DNA of 64,000 nt from Azolla caroliniana (GCA_043228905.1 JBHGNT010000061.1:89505-153504); one strand, 5' to 3'; numbered from the stretch's first letter, positions 13,601-26,994 are shown. Notes: generated by a model from the letters alone, not told the origin. A program made the numbers and translations.

Positions 13601-16600
13601 TATCGGATTTTAGTGTTCAAAGATTCGAATCGAAGCTAATAACGCTACCTATGATATGGAATTAAAAAATCGAGATTTTGAAACTCAGGTCGAGAGACAT
13701 GAAGAAATTACCAAATTTGAGGAGAGAGTTGAGAAGAGCGCGTGAGTAAATTAAAATGTTCATACCTGGCTCGTGTGATCCCGGATTTCTGTGTTCAAAG
13801 ATGTGAATCGAAGCTAACAACGCTACCTATAATATGGAATTAAGAAATCGAGATTTTGAAACTCAGGTCGAGAGACATGAAGAAATTGGCAAGTTAGAAG
13901 AGGGAGTTGAGAAGAGCGCGTGAGTAAATTAAAATGTTCATACCTGGCTCGTGTGATCCCAGATTTTTGTGTTCAAAGATGCGAATCGAAGCTAACAACC
14001 CTAGCTATGATATAGAATTAAAAAATCAAGATTTTGAAACTCAGGTCGAGAGACATGAAGAAATTACCAAATTTGACGAGGGAGTTGAGAAGAGCGCGTG
14101 AGTAAATTAAAATGTTCATACCTGGCTCGTGTGTTATCGGATTTCTATATTCAAACATGCGAATCGAAGCTAACAACGCTACCTATGATATAGAATTAAA
14201 AAATCAAGATTTTGAAACTCAGGTCGAGAGACATGAAGAAATTACCAAATTTGAGGAGAGAGTTGAGAAGAGCGCGTGAGTAAATTAAAATGTTCATACC
14301 TGGCTCGTGTGATCCCGGATTTCTGTGTTCAAAGATGTGAATCGAAGCTAACAACGCTACCTATAATATGGAATTAAGAAATCGAGATTTTGAAACTCAG
14401 GTCGAGAGACATGAAGAAATTGGCAAGTTAGAAGAGGGAGTTGAGAAGAGCGCGTGAGTAAATTAAAATGTTCATACCTGGCTCGTGTGATCCCAGATTT
14501 TTGTGTTCAAAAATGCGAATCGAAGCTAACAACCCTAGCTATGATATAGAATTAAAAAATCAAGATTTTGAAACTCAGGTCGAGAGACATGAAGAAATTA
14601 CCAAATTTGACGAGGGAGTTGAGAAGAGCGCGTGAGTAAATTAAAATGTTCATACCTGGCTCGTGTGTTATCGGATTTCTATATTCAAACATGCGAATCG
14701 AAGCTAACAACACTACCTATGATATGGAATTAAAAATTCAAGATTTTGAAACTCAGGTCGAGAGACATGAAGAAATTACCAAATTTGAGGAGGGAGTTGA
14801 GAAGAGCGCGTGAGTAAATTAAAATGTTCATACCTGGCTCGTGTGATATCGGATTTTAGTGTTCAAAGATGCGAATCGAAGCTAATAACGCTACCTATGA
14901 TATGGATTTAAAAAATCGAGATTTTGAAACTCAGGTCGAAAGACATGAAGAAATTACCAAATTTGAGGAGGGAGTTGAGAAGAGCGCGTGAGTAAATTAA
15001 AATGTTCATACCTGGCTCGTGTGATCCCGGATTTCTGTGTTCAAAGGTGTGAATCGAAGCTAACAACGCTACCTATAATATGGAATTAAGAAATCGAGAT
15101 TTTGAAACTCAGGTCGAGAGACATGAAGAAATTACCAAATTTGAAGAGGGAGTTGAGAAGAGCGCGTGAGTAAATTAAAATGCTCATACCTAGCTCGTGT
15201 GATCCCGGATTTTTGTGTTCAAAGATGCTAATCGAAGCTAACAATGCTAGCTATGATATAGAATTAAAAAATCAAGATTTTAAAACTCAGGTCGAGAGAC
15301 ATGAAGAAATTACCAAATTTGAGGAGGGAGTTGAAAAGAGCGCGTGAGTAAATTAAAATGTTCATACGTGGCTCGTGTGATCCCGGATTTTTGTGTTCAA
15401 AGATTCGAATCGAAGCAAACAATACTAGCTATGATATAGAATCAAAAAATCAAGATTTTGAAACTCAGGTCGAGAGACATGAAGAAACTGGCAAGTTAGA
15501 AGAGGGAGTTGAGAAGAGCGCGTGAGTAAATTAAAATGTTCATACCTGGCTCGTGTGATCCCAGATTTTTGTGTTCAAAGATGCGAATCGAAGCTAACAA
15601 CCCTAGCTATGATATAAAATTAAAAAATCAAGATTTTGAAACTCAGGTCGAGAGACATGAAGAAATTACCAAATTTGACGAGGGAGTTGAGAAGAGCGCG
15701 TGAGTAAATTAAAATGTTCATACCTGGCTCGTGTGATATCGGATTTCTATATTCAAACATGCGAATCGAAGCTAACAACGCTACCTATGATATGGAATTA
15801 AAAAATCAAGATTTTGAAACACAGGTCGAGAGACATGAAGAAATTACCAAATTTGAGGAGGGAGTTGAGAAGAGCGCGTGAGTAAATTAAAATGTTCATA
15901 CCTGGCTCGTGTGATATCGGATTTTAGTGTTCAAAGATGCGAATCGAAGCTAATAACGCTACCTATGATATGGAATTAAAAAATCGAGATTTTGAAACTC
16001 AGGTCGAGAGACATGAAGAAATTACCAAATTTGAAGAGGGAGTTGAGAAGAGCGCGTGAGTAAATTAAAATGCTCATACCTAGCTCGTGTGATCCCGGAT
16101 TTTTGTGTTCAAAGATGCTAATCGAAGCTAACAATGCTAGCTATGATATAGAATTAAAAAATCAAGATTTTAAAACTAAGGTCGAGAGACATGAAGAAAT
16201 TACCAAATTTGAGGAGGGAGTTGAAAAGAGCGCGTGAGTAAATTAAAATGTTCATACGTGGCTCGTGTGATCCCGGATTTTTGTGTTCAAAGATTCGAAT
16301 GGAAGCAAACAATACTAGCTATGATATAGAATCAAAAAATCAAGATTTTGAAACTCAGGTCGAGAGACATGAAGAAATTGGCAAGTTAGAAGAGGGAGTT
16401 GAGAAGAGCGCGTGAGTAAATTAAAATGTTCATACCTGGCTCGTGTGATCCCAGATTTTTGTGTTCAAAGATGCGAATCGAAGCTAACAACCCTAGCTAT
16501 GATATAGAATTAAAAAATCAAGATTTTGAAACTCAGGTCGAGAGACATGAAGAAATTACCAAATTTGACGAGGGAGTTGAGAAGAGCGCGTGAGTAAATT

Positions 16601-17050
16601 AAAATGTTCATACCTGGCTCGTGTGTTATCGGATTTCTATATTCAAACATGCGAATCGAAGCTAACAACGCTACCTATGATATGGAATTAAAAAATCAAG
16701 ATTTTGAAACTCAGGTCGAGAGACATGAAGAAATTACCAAATTTGAGGAGGGAGTTGAGAAGAGCGCGTGAGTAAATTAAAATGTTCATACCTGGCTCGT
16801 GTGATATCGGATTTTAGTGTTCAAAGATGCGAATCGAAGCTAATAACGCTACCTATGATATGGATTTAAAAAATCGACATTTTGAAACTCAGGTCGAGAG
16901 ACATGAAGAAATTACCAAATTTGAGGAGGGAGTTGAGAAGAGCGCGTGAGTAAATTAAAATGTTCATACCTGGCTCGTGTGATCCCGGATTTCTGTGTTC
17001 AAAGATGTGAATCGAAGCTAACACCGCTACCTATAATATGGAATTAAGAA
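10700..17050 (+). repeat. Five- and six-monomer higher-order repeats
   Basis: A marker monomer carrying AATGCTCATACCTAGCTCG instead of AATGTTCATACCTGGCTCG recurs at about 10911, 11801, 12869, 15183, 16073 and 17141. The steps are 890 bp (five monomers), 1068 bp (six) and 2314 bp (thirteen). It is always followed by a TTTTAAAACTCAGG monomer and then one with CATACGTGGC. The alternating spacing suggests a five/six-monomer unit reshuffled by unequal exchange. The marker series continues to about 20343. Confidence 0.75.
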
Positions 17051-20000
17051 ATCGAGATTTTGAAACTCAGGTCGAGAGACATGAAGAAATTACCAAATTT
17101 GAAGAGGGAGTTGAGAAGAGCGCGTGAGTAAATTAAAATGCTCATACCTAGCTCGTGTGATCCCGGATTTTTGTGTTCAAAGATGCTAATCGAAGCTAAC
17201 AATGCTAGCTATGATATAGAATTAAAAAATCAAGATTTTAAAACTCAGGTCGAGAGACATGAAGAAATTACCAAATTTGAGGAGGGAGTTGAAAAGAGCG
17301 CGTGAGTAAATTAAAATGTTCATACGTGGCTCGTGTGATCCCGGATTTTTGTGTTCAAAGATTCGAATCGAAGCAAACAATACTAGCTATGATATAGAAT
17401 CAAAAAATCAAGATTTTGAAACTCAGGTCGAGAGACATGAAGAAATTGGCAAGTTAGAAGAGGGAGTTGAGAAGAGCGCGTGAGTAAATTAAAATGTTCA
17501 TACCTGGCTCGTGTGATCCCAGATTTTTGTGTTCAAAGATGCGAATCGAAGCTAACAACCCTAGCTATGATATAGAATTAAAAAATCAAGATTTTGAACT
17601 CAGGTCGAGAGACATGAAGAAATTACCAAATTTGACGAGGGAGTTGAGAAGAGCGCGTGAGTAAATTAAAATGTTCATACCTGGCTCGTGTGTTATCGGA
17701 TTTCTATATTTAAACATGCGAATCGAAGCTAACAACGCTACCTATGATATGGAATTAAAAAATCAAGATTTTGAAACTCAGGTCGAGAGACATGAAGAAA
17801 TTACCAAATTTGAGGAGGGAGTTGAGAAGATCGCGTGAGTAAATTAAAATGTTCATACCTGGCTCGTGTGATATCGGATTTTAGTGTTCAAAGATTCGAA
17901 TCGAAGCTAATAACGCTACCTATGATATGGAATTAAAAAATTGAGATTTTGAAACTCAGGTCGAGGGACATGAAGAAATTACCAAATTTGAGGAGGGAGT
18001 TGAGAAGAGCGCGTGAGTAAATTAAAATGTTCATACCTGGCTCGTGTGATCCCGGATTTCTGTGTTCAAAGATGTGAATCGATGCTAACAACGCTACCTA
18101 TAATATGGAATTAAGAAATCCAGATTTTGAAACTCAGGTCGAGAGACATGAAGAAATTACCAAATTTGAAGAGGGAGTTGAGAAGAGCGCGTGAGTAAAT
18201 TAAAATGCTCATACCTAGCTCGTGTGATCCCGGATTTTTGTGTTCAAAGATGCTAATCGAAGCTAACAATGCTAGCTATGATATAGAATTAAAAAATCAA
18301 GATTTTAAAACTCAGGTCGAGAGACATGAAGAAATTACCAAATTTGAGGAGGGAGTTGAAAAGAGCGCGTGAGTAAATTAAAATGTTCATACGTGGCTCG
18401 TGTGATCCCGGATTTTTGTGTTCAAAGATGCGAATCGAAGCAAACAATACTAGCTCTGATATAGAATCAAAAAATCAAGATTTTGAAACTCAGGTCGAGA
18501 GACATGAAGAAAATACCAAATTTGACGAGGGAGTTGAGAAGAGCGCGTGAGTAAATTAAAATGTTCATACCTGGCTCGTGTGATATCGGATTTCTATATT
18601 CAAACATGCGAATCGAAGCTAACAACGCTGCCTATGATATGGAATTAAAAAATCAAGATTTTGAAACTCAGGTCGAGAGACATCAAGAAATTACCAAATT
18701 TGAGGAGGGAGTTGAGAAGAGCGCGTGAGTAAATTAAAATGTTCATACCTGGCTCGTGTGATCCCGGATTTCTGTGTTCAAAGATGTGAATCGAAGCTAA
18801 CATTGCTACCTATAATATGGAATTAAGAAATCGAGATTTTGAAACTCAGGTCGAGAGACATGAAGAAATTACCAAATTTGACGAGGGAGTTGAGAAGAGC
18901 GCGTGAGTAAATTAAAATGCTCATACCTGGCTCGTGTGTTATCGGATTTCTATATTCAAACATGCGAATCGAAGCTAACAACGCTACCTATGATATGGAA
19001 TTAAAAAATCAAGATTTTGAAACTCAGGTCGAGAGACATGAAGAAATTACCAAATTTGAGGAGGGAGTTGAGAAGAGCGCGTGAGTAAATTAAAATGTTC
19101 ATACCTAGCTCGTGTGATATCGGATTTTAGTGTTCAAAGATGCGAATCGAAGCTAATAACGCTACCTATGATATGGAATTAAAAAATCGAGATTTTGAAA
19201 CTCAGGTCGAGAGACATGAAGAAATTACCAAATTTGAAGAGGGAGTTGAGAAGAGCGCGTGAGTAAATTAAAATGCTCATACCTAGCTCGTGTGATCCCG
19301 GATTTTTGTGTTCAAAGATGCTAATCGAAGCTAACAATGCTAGCTATGATATAGAATTAAAAAATCAAGATTTTAAAACTCAGGTCGAGAGACATGAAGA
19401 AATTACCAAATTTGAGGAGGGAGTTGAAAAGAGCGCGTGAGTAAATTAAAATGTTCATACGTGGCTCGTGTGATCCCGGATTTTTGTGTTCAAAGATTCG
19501 AATCGAAGCAAACAATACTAGCTATGATATAGAATCAAAAAATCAAGATTTTGAAACTCAGGTCGAGAGACATGAAGAAATTGGCAAGTTAGAAGAGGGA
19601 GTTGAGAAGAGCGCGTGAGTAAATTAAAATGTTCATACCTGGCTCGTGTGATCCCAGATTTTTGTGTTCAAAGATGCGAATCGAAGCTAACAACCCTAGC
19701 TATGATATAGAATTAAAAAATCAAGATTTTGAACTCAGGTCGAGAGACATGAAGAAATTACCAAATTTGACGAGGGAGTTGAGAAGAGCGCGTGAGTAAA
19801 TTAAAATGTTCATACCTGGCTCGTGTGTTATCGGATTTCTATATTTAAACATGCGAATCGAAGCTAACAACGCTACCTATGATATGGAATTAAAAAATCA
19901 AGATTTTGAAACTCAGGTCGAGAGACATGAAGAAATTACCAAATTTGAGGAGGGAGTTGAGAAGATCGCGTGAGTAAATTAAAATGTTCATACCTGGCTC

Positions 20001-20985
20001 GTGTGATATCGGATTTTAGTGTTCAAAGATTCGAATCGAAGCTAATAACGCTACCTATGATATGGAATTAAAAAATTGAGATTTTGAAACTCAGGTCGAG
20101 GGACATGAAGAAATTACCAAATTTGAGGAGGGAGTTGAGAAGAGCGCGTGAGTAAATTAAAATGTTCATACCTGGCTCGTGTGATCCCGGATTTCTGTGT
20201 TCAAAGATGTGAATCGATGCTAACAACGCTACCTATAATATGGAATTAAGAAATCCAGATTTTGAAACTCAGGTCGAGAGACATGAAGAAATTACCAAAT
20301 TTGAAGAGGGAGTTGAGAAGAGCGCGTGAGTAAATTAAAATGCTCATACCTAGCTCGTGTGATCCCGGATTTTTGTGTTCAAAGATGCTAATCGAAGCTA
20401 ACAATGCTAGCTATGATATAGAATTAAAAAATCAAGATTTTAAAACTCAGGTCGAGAGACATGAAGAAATTACCAAATTTGAGGAGGGAGTTGAAAAGAG
20501 CGCGTGAGTAAATTAAAATGTTCATACGTGGCTCGTGTGATCCCGGATTTTTGTGTTCAAAGATGCGAATCGAAGCAAACAATACTAGCTCTGATATAGA
20601 ATCAAAAAATCAAGATTTTGAAACTCAGGTCGAGAGACATGAAGAAAATACCAAATTTGACGAGGGAGTTGAGAAGAGCGCGTGAGTAAATTAAAATGTT
20701 CATACCTGGCTCGTGTGATATCGGATTTCTATATTCAAACATGCGAATCGAAGCTAACAACGCTGCCTATGATATGGAATTAAAAAATCAAGATTTTGAA
20801 ACTCAGGTCGAGAGACATCAAGAAATTACCAAATTTGAGGAGGGAGTTGAGAAGAGCGCGTGAGTAAATTAAAATGTTCATACCTGGCTCGTGTGATCCC
20901 GGATTTCTGTGTTCAAAGATGTGAATCGAAGCTAACATTGCTACCTATAATATGGAATTAAGAAATCGAGATTTTGAAACTCAAG
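17050..20985 (+). repeat. Tandem duplication, 2135-bp period
   Basis: Rare markers occur twice 2135 bp apart: a one-base deletion giving TTTTGAACTCAGG (near 17593 and 19728), GATGTGAATCGATGC (18071 and 20206), GAAGATCGCGTGAG (near 17826 and 19961) and GACATCAAGAAATTACC. The period is twelve monomers minus the one deleted base. The match begins near 17050/19185 and ends near 18850/20985, so the second copy is incomplete. Confidence 0.8.
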
Positions 20986-22989
20986 TGGAGACACATGAAG
21001 AAATTACCCAATTTGAAGAGGGAGTTGAGAAGAGCGCGTGAGTAAATTAAAATGCTCATACCTGGCTCGTGTGATATCGGATTTTTGTGTTCAAACATGC
21101 GATTCGAAGCTAACAATGCTACCGATGAGATGGAATTAAAAAACGAAGATTTTGAAACTCAGGTCGAGAGACATGAAGGAATTACCAAATTTGAGGAGGG
21201 AGTTGAGAAGAGCGCGTGAGTAAATTAAAATGTTCATACCTGGCTCGTGTGATCCCGGATTTTTGTGTTAAAACCTGCGAATGGAAGATAACAATGCTAG
21301 CTATGATATAGAATTAAAAAATCAAGATTTTGAAGCTCAGGTCAAGAGACATGAAGAAATTACCAAATTTGACGAGGGAGTTGAGAAGAGCGCGTGAGTA
21401 AATTAAAATGTTCATACCTGGCTCGTGTGATATCGGATTTTAGTGTTCAAAGATGCGAATCGAAGCTAACAGCACTAGCTATGATATAGAATCAAAAAAT
21501 CAAGATTTTGAAACTCAGGTCGAGGAACATGAAGAAATTACCAAATTTGACGAGGGAGTTGAGAAGAGCGCGTGAGTAAATGAAAATGTTCATACCTGGC
21601 TCGTGTGATCCCAGATTTTTGTGTTCAAATATGTGAATCCAAGCTAACAACACTAGCTATGATATAGAATTACAAAATCAAGATTTTGAAACTAAGGTCG
21701 AGAGACATGAAGAAATTACCAAATTTGACGAGGGAGTTGAGAAGAGCGCGTGAGTAAATTAAAATGTTCATACCTGGCTCGTGTGATATCGGATTTCTAT
21801 ATTCAAACATGCAAATCGAAGCTAGGAACGCTGCCTATGATATGGAATTAAAAAATCAAGATTTTGAAACTCAGGTCGAGAGACATGAAGAAATTGGCAA
21901 GTTAGAAGAGGGAGTTGAGAAGAGCGCGTGAGTAAATTAAAATGTTCATACCTGGCTCGTGTGATCCCGTATTTCTGTGTTCAAAGATGTGGATCGAAGC
22001 TAACAACACTACCTATAATATGGAATTAAGAAATCGAGATTTTGAAACTCAGGTCGAGAGACATGAAGAAATTACCAAATTTGAGGAGGGAGTTGAGAAG
22101 AGCGCGTGAGTAAATTAAAATGTTCATACCTGGCTCGTGTAATCCCGGATTTTTGTGTTAAAACATCCGAATGGAAGCTAACGATGCTAGCTATGATATA
22201 GAATTAAAAAATCAAGATTTTGAAGCGCAGGTCAAGAGACATGAAGAAATTACCAAATTTGACGAGGGAGTTGAAAAGAGCGCGTGAGTAAATTAAAATG
22301 TTCATACCTGGCTCGTGTGATATCGGATTTTAGTGTTCAAAGATGCGAATCGAAGCTAATAACGCTACCTATAATATGGAATTAAAAAATCGAGATTTTC
22401 AAACTCAGGTCGAGAGACATGAAGAAATTACCAAATTTGAAGAGGGAGTTGAGAAGAGCACGTGAGTAAATTAAAATGCTCATACCTGGCTCGTGTGATA
22501 TCGGATTTTTGTGTTCAAACATGCGATTCGAAGCTAACAATGTTACCTATGAGATGGAATTAAAAAACGAAGATTTTGAAACTCAGGTCGAGAGACATGA
22601 AGAAATTACCAAATTTGAGGAGGGAGTTGTGAAGAGCGCGTGAGTAAATTAAAATGTTCATACCTGGCTCGTGTGATCCCGGATTTTTGTGTTCAAACAT
22701 GCGATTCAAAGCTAACAATGCTAGCTATGAGATGGAATTAAAAAACGAAGATTTTGAAACTCAGGTCGAGAGACATGAAGACATTACCAAATTTGAGGAG
22801 GGAGTTAAGAAGAGCGCGTGAGTAAATTAAATAGTTCATACCTGGCTCGTGTGATCCCGGTATTTTGTGTTAAAACATGCGAATGGAAGCTAACAATGCT
22901 AGCTATGATATAGAATTAAAAAATCAAGATTTTGAAACTCAGGTAGAGAGACATGAAGAAATTACCAAATTTGACGAGGGAGTTGAGAA

Positions 22990-25093
22990 GAGCGCGTCAG
23001 TAAATTAAAATGTTCATACCTGGCTCGTGTTCTATCGGATTTCTATATTCAAACATGCGAATCGAAGCTAACAACGCTGCCTATGATATGGAATTAAAAA
23101 ATCAAGATTTTGAAACTCAAGTCGAGAGACATGAAGAAATTGGCAAGTTAGAAGAGGGAAGTGAGAAGAGCGCGTGAGTAAATTAAAATGTTCATACCTG
23201 GCTCGTGTTATCCCGGATTTCTGTGTTCAAAGATGTGAATCGAAGCTAACAACAGTACCTATAATATGGAATTAAGAAATCGAGATTTTGAAACTCAGGT
23301 CGAGAGACATGAAGAAATTACCAAATTTGAAGAGGGAGTTGAGAAGAGCGCGTGAGTAAATTACAATGCTCACACCTGGCTCGTGTGATATCGGATTTTT
23401 ATGTTCAAACACGCGATTCGAAGCTAACTATGCCACCCATGAGATGGAATTAAAAAACGAAGATTTTGAAACTCAGGTCGAGAGACATGAAGAAATTACC
23501 AAATTTGAGGAGGGAGTTGAGAAGAGCGCGTGAGTAAATTAAAATGTTCATACCTGGCTCGTGTGATCCCGGATTTTTATGTTCAAACATCCGAATGGAA
23601 GCTAACAATGCTAGCTATGATATAGAATTAAAAAATTAAGATTTTGAAGCTCAGGTCAAGAGACATGAAGAAATTACCAAATTTGACGAGGGAGTTGAAA
23701 AGAACGCGTGAGTAAATTAAAATGTTCATACCTGGCTCGTGTGATATCGGATTTTAGTGTTCAAAGATGCGAATCGAAGCTAATAACGCTACCTATAATA
23801 TGGAATTAAAAAATCGAGATTTTGAAACTCAGGTCGAGAGACATGAAGAAATTACCAAATTTGAAGAGGGAGTTGAGAAGAGCGCGTGAGTAAATTAAAA
23901 TGTTCATACCTGGTTCGTATAATATCGGATTTTTGTGTTCAAAATTGTGAATCGAAGCTAACAATGCTAGCTATGATATAGAATTAAAAAATCAAGATTT
24001 TGAAACTCAGGTCGAGAGACATGAAGAAATTACCAAATTTGAGGAGGGAGTTGAGAAGAGCGCGTGAGTAAATTAAAATGTTCATACCTGGCTCGTGTGA
24101 TATCGGATTTTTGTGTTCAAACATGCGAATCGAAGCTAACAACACTAGCTATGATATAGAATCAAAAAATCAAGATTCTGAAACTCAGGTCGAGTGACAT
24201 GAAGAAATTACCAAATTTGACGAGGGAGTTGAGAAGAGCGCGTGAGTAAATTAAAATGTTCATACCTGGCTCGTGTGATCCCGAATTTTTGTGTTCAAAG
24301 ATGCGAATCGAAACTAACAACACTAGCTATGATATAAAATGAAGAAATCGAGATTTTGAAACTCAGGTCGAGAGACATGAAGAAATTGGCAAGTTAGAAG
24401 AGGGAGTTGAGAAGAGCGCGTGAGTAAATTAAAATGTTCATACCTGGCTCGTGTGATCCCAGATTTTTGTGTTCAAACATGCGAATCGAAGCTAACAACA
24501 CTAGCTATGATATAGAATTAAAAAATCAAGATTTTGAAACTCAGGTCGAGAGACATGAAGAAATTACCAAATTTGACGAGGGAGTTGAGAAGAGCGCGTG
24601 AGTAAATTAAAATGTTCATACCTGGCTCGTGTTCTATCGGATTTCTATATTCAAACATGCGAATCGAAGCTAACAACGCTGCCTATGATATGGAATTAAA
24701 AAATCAAGATTTTGAAACTCAGGTCGAGAGACATGAAGAAATTGGCAAGTTAGAAGAGGGAGTTGAGAAGAGCGCGTGAGTAAATTAAAATGTTCATACC
24801 TGGCTCGTGTGATCCCGGATTTCTGTGTTCAAAGATGTGAATCGAAGCTAACAACGCTACCTATAATATGGAATTAAGAAATCGAGATTTTGAAACTCAG
24901 GTCGAGAGACATGAAGAAATTACCAAATTTGAAGAGGGAGTTGAGAAGAGCGCGTGAGTAAATTAAAATGCTCATACCTGGCTCGTGTGATATCGGATTT
25001 TTATGTTCAAACACGCGATTCGAAGCTAACTATGCCACCCATGAGATGGAATTAAAAAACGAAGATTTTGAAACTCAGGTCGAGAGACATGAA
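22990..25093 (+). repeat. Terminal left-array segment duplicated at 1602 bp
   Basis: The last roughly 0.5 kb before the transposon island (about 24600-25093) repeats 23000-23491 at an offset of 1602 bp, nine monomers. A distinctive monomer with ACACGCGATTCG, ACTATGCCACCC and ATGAGATGG occurs at about 23409 and 25011. The copy at 23492 continues normally into GAAATTACC, so the intact partner fixes the breakpoint of the interrupted copy after base 25093. Confidence 0.8.
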
Positions 25094-25442
25094 TGTGAAC
25101 TTGCTTCCACACTTGCCCGATAGCACACTCCTAGTGTGGTAGTCCGGTTAGCTTTCCTTGTCGTCGCCGTTACCAACCCCTCGTCCGAACGAGCGAGTAC
25201 GGACACCGGTCTATCTACGTTCATCGATGTAGCACACTCGGGAGCCACCACTCGTCCCGCAGTAGCCTCCGCGTGCTTAGTGTCTCGGCACTAGCGCGTT
25301 CTAGTTTAATGTGCACGTTCCCGCACACCCCTACGCGCACGTGCGAGTGCGCACATTTACCTATGTATGTATAAATGTTATGTTGCTCGACAAGTTCTCG
25401 CGCGAGGAGGAGGAGAACCCGCTACAGGTTGCGCCCAGATTG
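25094..25442. other. Unassigned GC-richer spacer between satellite and Copia A
   Basis: The sequence is not satellite and does not look like Copia pol. It is clearly richer in G and C than its neighbours. It contains short inverted repeats: CACACT at 25124-25129 facing AGTGTG at 25133-25138, and GCGCAC at 25335-25340 facing GTGCGC at 25347-25352 around a GCACGTGC palindrome. An open frame runs in from 25311, but its first 40 or so residues match nothing I recognise, so I do not think a gene starts here. It may be a remnant of another element or of an older Copia A leader region. Confidence 0.5.
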
Positions 25443-26372
25443 TCTAGTGACATTGTGGCTCGGGCCCGGAAGGTAAACACGTTGTACCTGATGAATGCCC
25501 GGTTATGTCCGGAGGAAGTGAATGTGGCATCCGACACTGCCTGTGAGTTGTGGCACAAAAGGTTGTGTCACATGAGCGAGAAGGGGATGAAGAGGCTTGC
25601 AGATAACAACCTCAATCCAGTGAAGAATGTGCACTTGGAGAAGTGCACTGATTGTTTGGCCGGTAAACAAAACAGGACCTCCTTCCGATCAAGGCCACCG
25701 ATGAGACGTAATGCGCCACTGGAGTTGGTGCATACAGATGTGTGTCAAGTGGACACGAAGTCACATGTCGGAACACAGTACTTCGTGACGTTCATAGATG
25801 ACCACAGTCGGAAGCTGTGGGCCACACCGTTGAAGACGAAGGATCAGGTGTTATCCGTCTTCAAAGAGCTCCACGCGAGAGTGGAAAGAGAAACCGGTCG
25901 GGAGCTGAAGGCGGTTCGAGCAGATAACGGAGGAGAATACCGGGGGCAATTCGAGGAGTACTGCCACTCGAAGGGAATCCGGCTTGAATTTACCGTGCCG
26001 AAGACGTTGGAACTAAACGGGCTGGCCGAGAGGATGAACCGGACCATAATGGAGAGGGTCCGGAGTATGCTAGCGCATGCAAAACTACCCAAGAAGTTTT
26101 GGGCTGAGGCACTATCGACGGCGACATACGTGATAAACAGATCACCCTCAGTACCCTTGGATGGAGACGCACCGCAGAGAGTATGGACTGGTAAGGAAGT
26201 GTCCTATCGGCATTTGAAGGTGTTCGGGTGTCTCGCATACGTGCATGTAGCTAAGGACCGGAGAGGAAAGTTAGATCCAAAGACCCGGCCGTGCATATTC
26301 CTCGGTTACGACGACAATGAGTTCGGCTACCGAGTGTGGGACCCGGTCGACAAGAAGGTATTCCGGAGTTGA
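25311..26372 (+). pseudogene. Copia A pol, part 1: GAG-pre-integrase and integrase
   Basis: The open frame is 353 codons; recognisable protein starts near residue 45. The integrase would insert the cDNA into the genome. The zinc-binding HHCC is present (H82, H87, C112, C115). The catalytic triad is present as D143 (HTD), D205 (ADNGGE) and E240 (LAERMN), with the expected 35 residues between the last Asp and Glu. The Copia C-terminal region with FGCLAYVHV and the FLGYDDNEFGYRVWDP motif follows. The PKTLELNG segment replaces the usual Gln/Pro-rich form. The frame ends at a TGA (26370-26372) where relatives have Arg (CGA) in an RSRD motif. After it the same frame continues with DIIFMED, then meets a TAG at 26409-26411. 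The start codon is arbitrary because the true N-terminal polyprotein is missing. Confidence 0.88.
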
Positions 26373-26994
26373 GATATTATCTTTATGGAGGACATGACGC
26401 TCGCCGACTAGGAGTCGGAGAAGAAGATAATGAACTCCGAGTCGACCGGTAAGGATCGACTCTACGATGAGCAGACCCAACCGGCAAGAGACCGGTTAGC
26501 ACTCGAGGGACCAACCGGTTACGGTGAGGATACCGAACAGGCCCGAAGACGGAGATATCCTCTCAGAGAGAGTAGGGCGCCACGGAGATTTCCGGATGCA
26601 GAGCATGTTCTACTGACCGATGAGGGGGAGCCGGAAAGCTTCGAAGAAGCGAAGGATGACACCCACAACCGAAAATGGTTAAGTGCAATGCAGGATGAGA
26701 TGGATTCCCTGCATGAGAACCATACGTACGAATTGGTGGAGTTGCCGAAAGGAAAGTGGGCACTCCGAAACAAGTGGGTGTACAAGTTGAAACCGGGAGA
26801 TCCCGGCAACCCCCCGAGATACAAAGCCAGGATCGTGGTGAAGGGGTTCCAGCAGAAAAAGGGCGTGGACTTTGACAAGATATTTGCCCCAGTAGTAAAG
26901 ATGACCTCCATTCGAACGGTGCTGAGTATAGCGGCAAGCATGGACCTCGAGGTAGAACATCTAGACATGAAGACGACATTCCTTCACGGCGACC
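26373..26994 (+). pseudogene. Copia A pol, part 2: linker and N-terminal reverse transcriptase
   Basis: This continues the integrase frame without any shift. After the TAG at 26409 it is open from an ATG at 26430. The first 70 or so residues are the variable linker between integrase and RT (rich in Arg, ending YPLRESRAPRR). RT proper follows: WLSAMQDEMDSLHENHTYELV, the NKWVYKLK segment, RYKARIVVKGFQQ, and the first catalytic region HLDMKTTFLHGD with its Asp at residue 179 of the ATG frame. About eleven codons normally found after HGD (the acidic and YMEQPEG-like stretch) are missing, and the protein resumes in another frame at about 26995. This is consistent with a small out-of-frame deletion. 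Translation past 26994 in the old frame is meaningless although it stays open to 27227. Confidence 0.85.

Larger units (their letters stand above)
1..25093 (+). repeat. Left satellite array, 178-bp monomer, plus orientation, about 141 copies
   Basis: This is an uninterrupted tandem array. Each monomer contains, in order, GAGTAAATTAAAATGTTCAT, then ACCTGGCTCGTGTGATC (or ..GATATC), TTTGTGTTCAAA, CGAATCGAAGCTAAC, CTAGCTATGATATAGAAT, then GATTTTGAAACTCAGGTCGA and GACATGAAGAAATTACCA, and ends GAGTTGAGAAGAGCGCGT. The 178-bp spacing is direct, for example identical monomer starts at 3417 and 3595. Most monomers differ from one another at several percent of positions, while copies one HOR period apart are nearly identical. 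The GCGCGTGAG string at the monomer boundary distinguishes this array from the right one. Many monomers hold an accidental 61-codon open frame; 178 is not a multiple of three, so frames do not run on, and I see no coding function. A centromeric role is inferred from monomer size and HOR structure, not shown. Confidence 0.95.

Noticed and set aside
1-25093. CRISPR array
   Set aside because: The repeats are contiguous 178-bp units without short direct repeats separated by unique spacers, there are no cas genes, and the context is a plant retrotransposon landscape.
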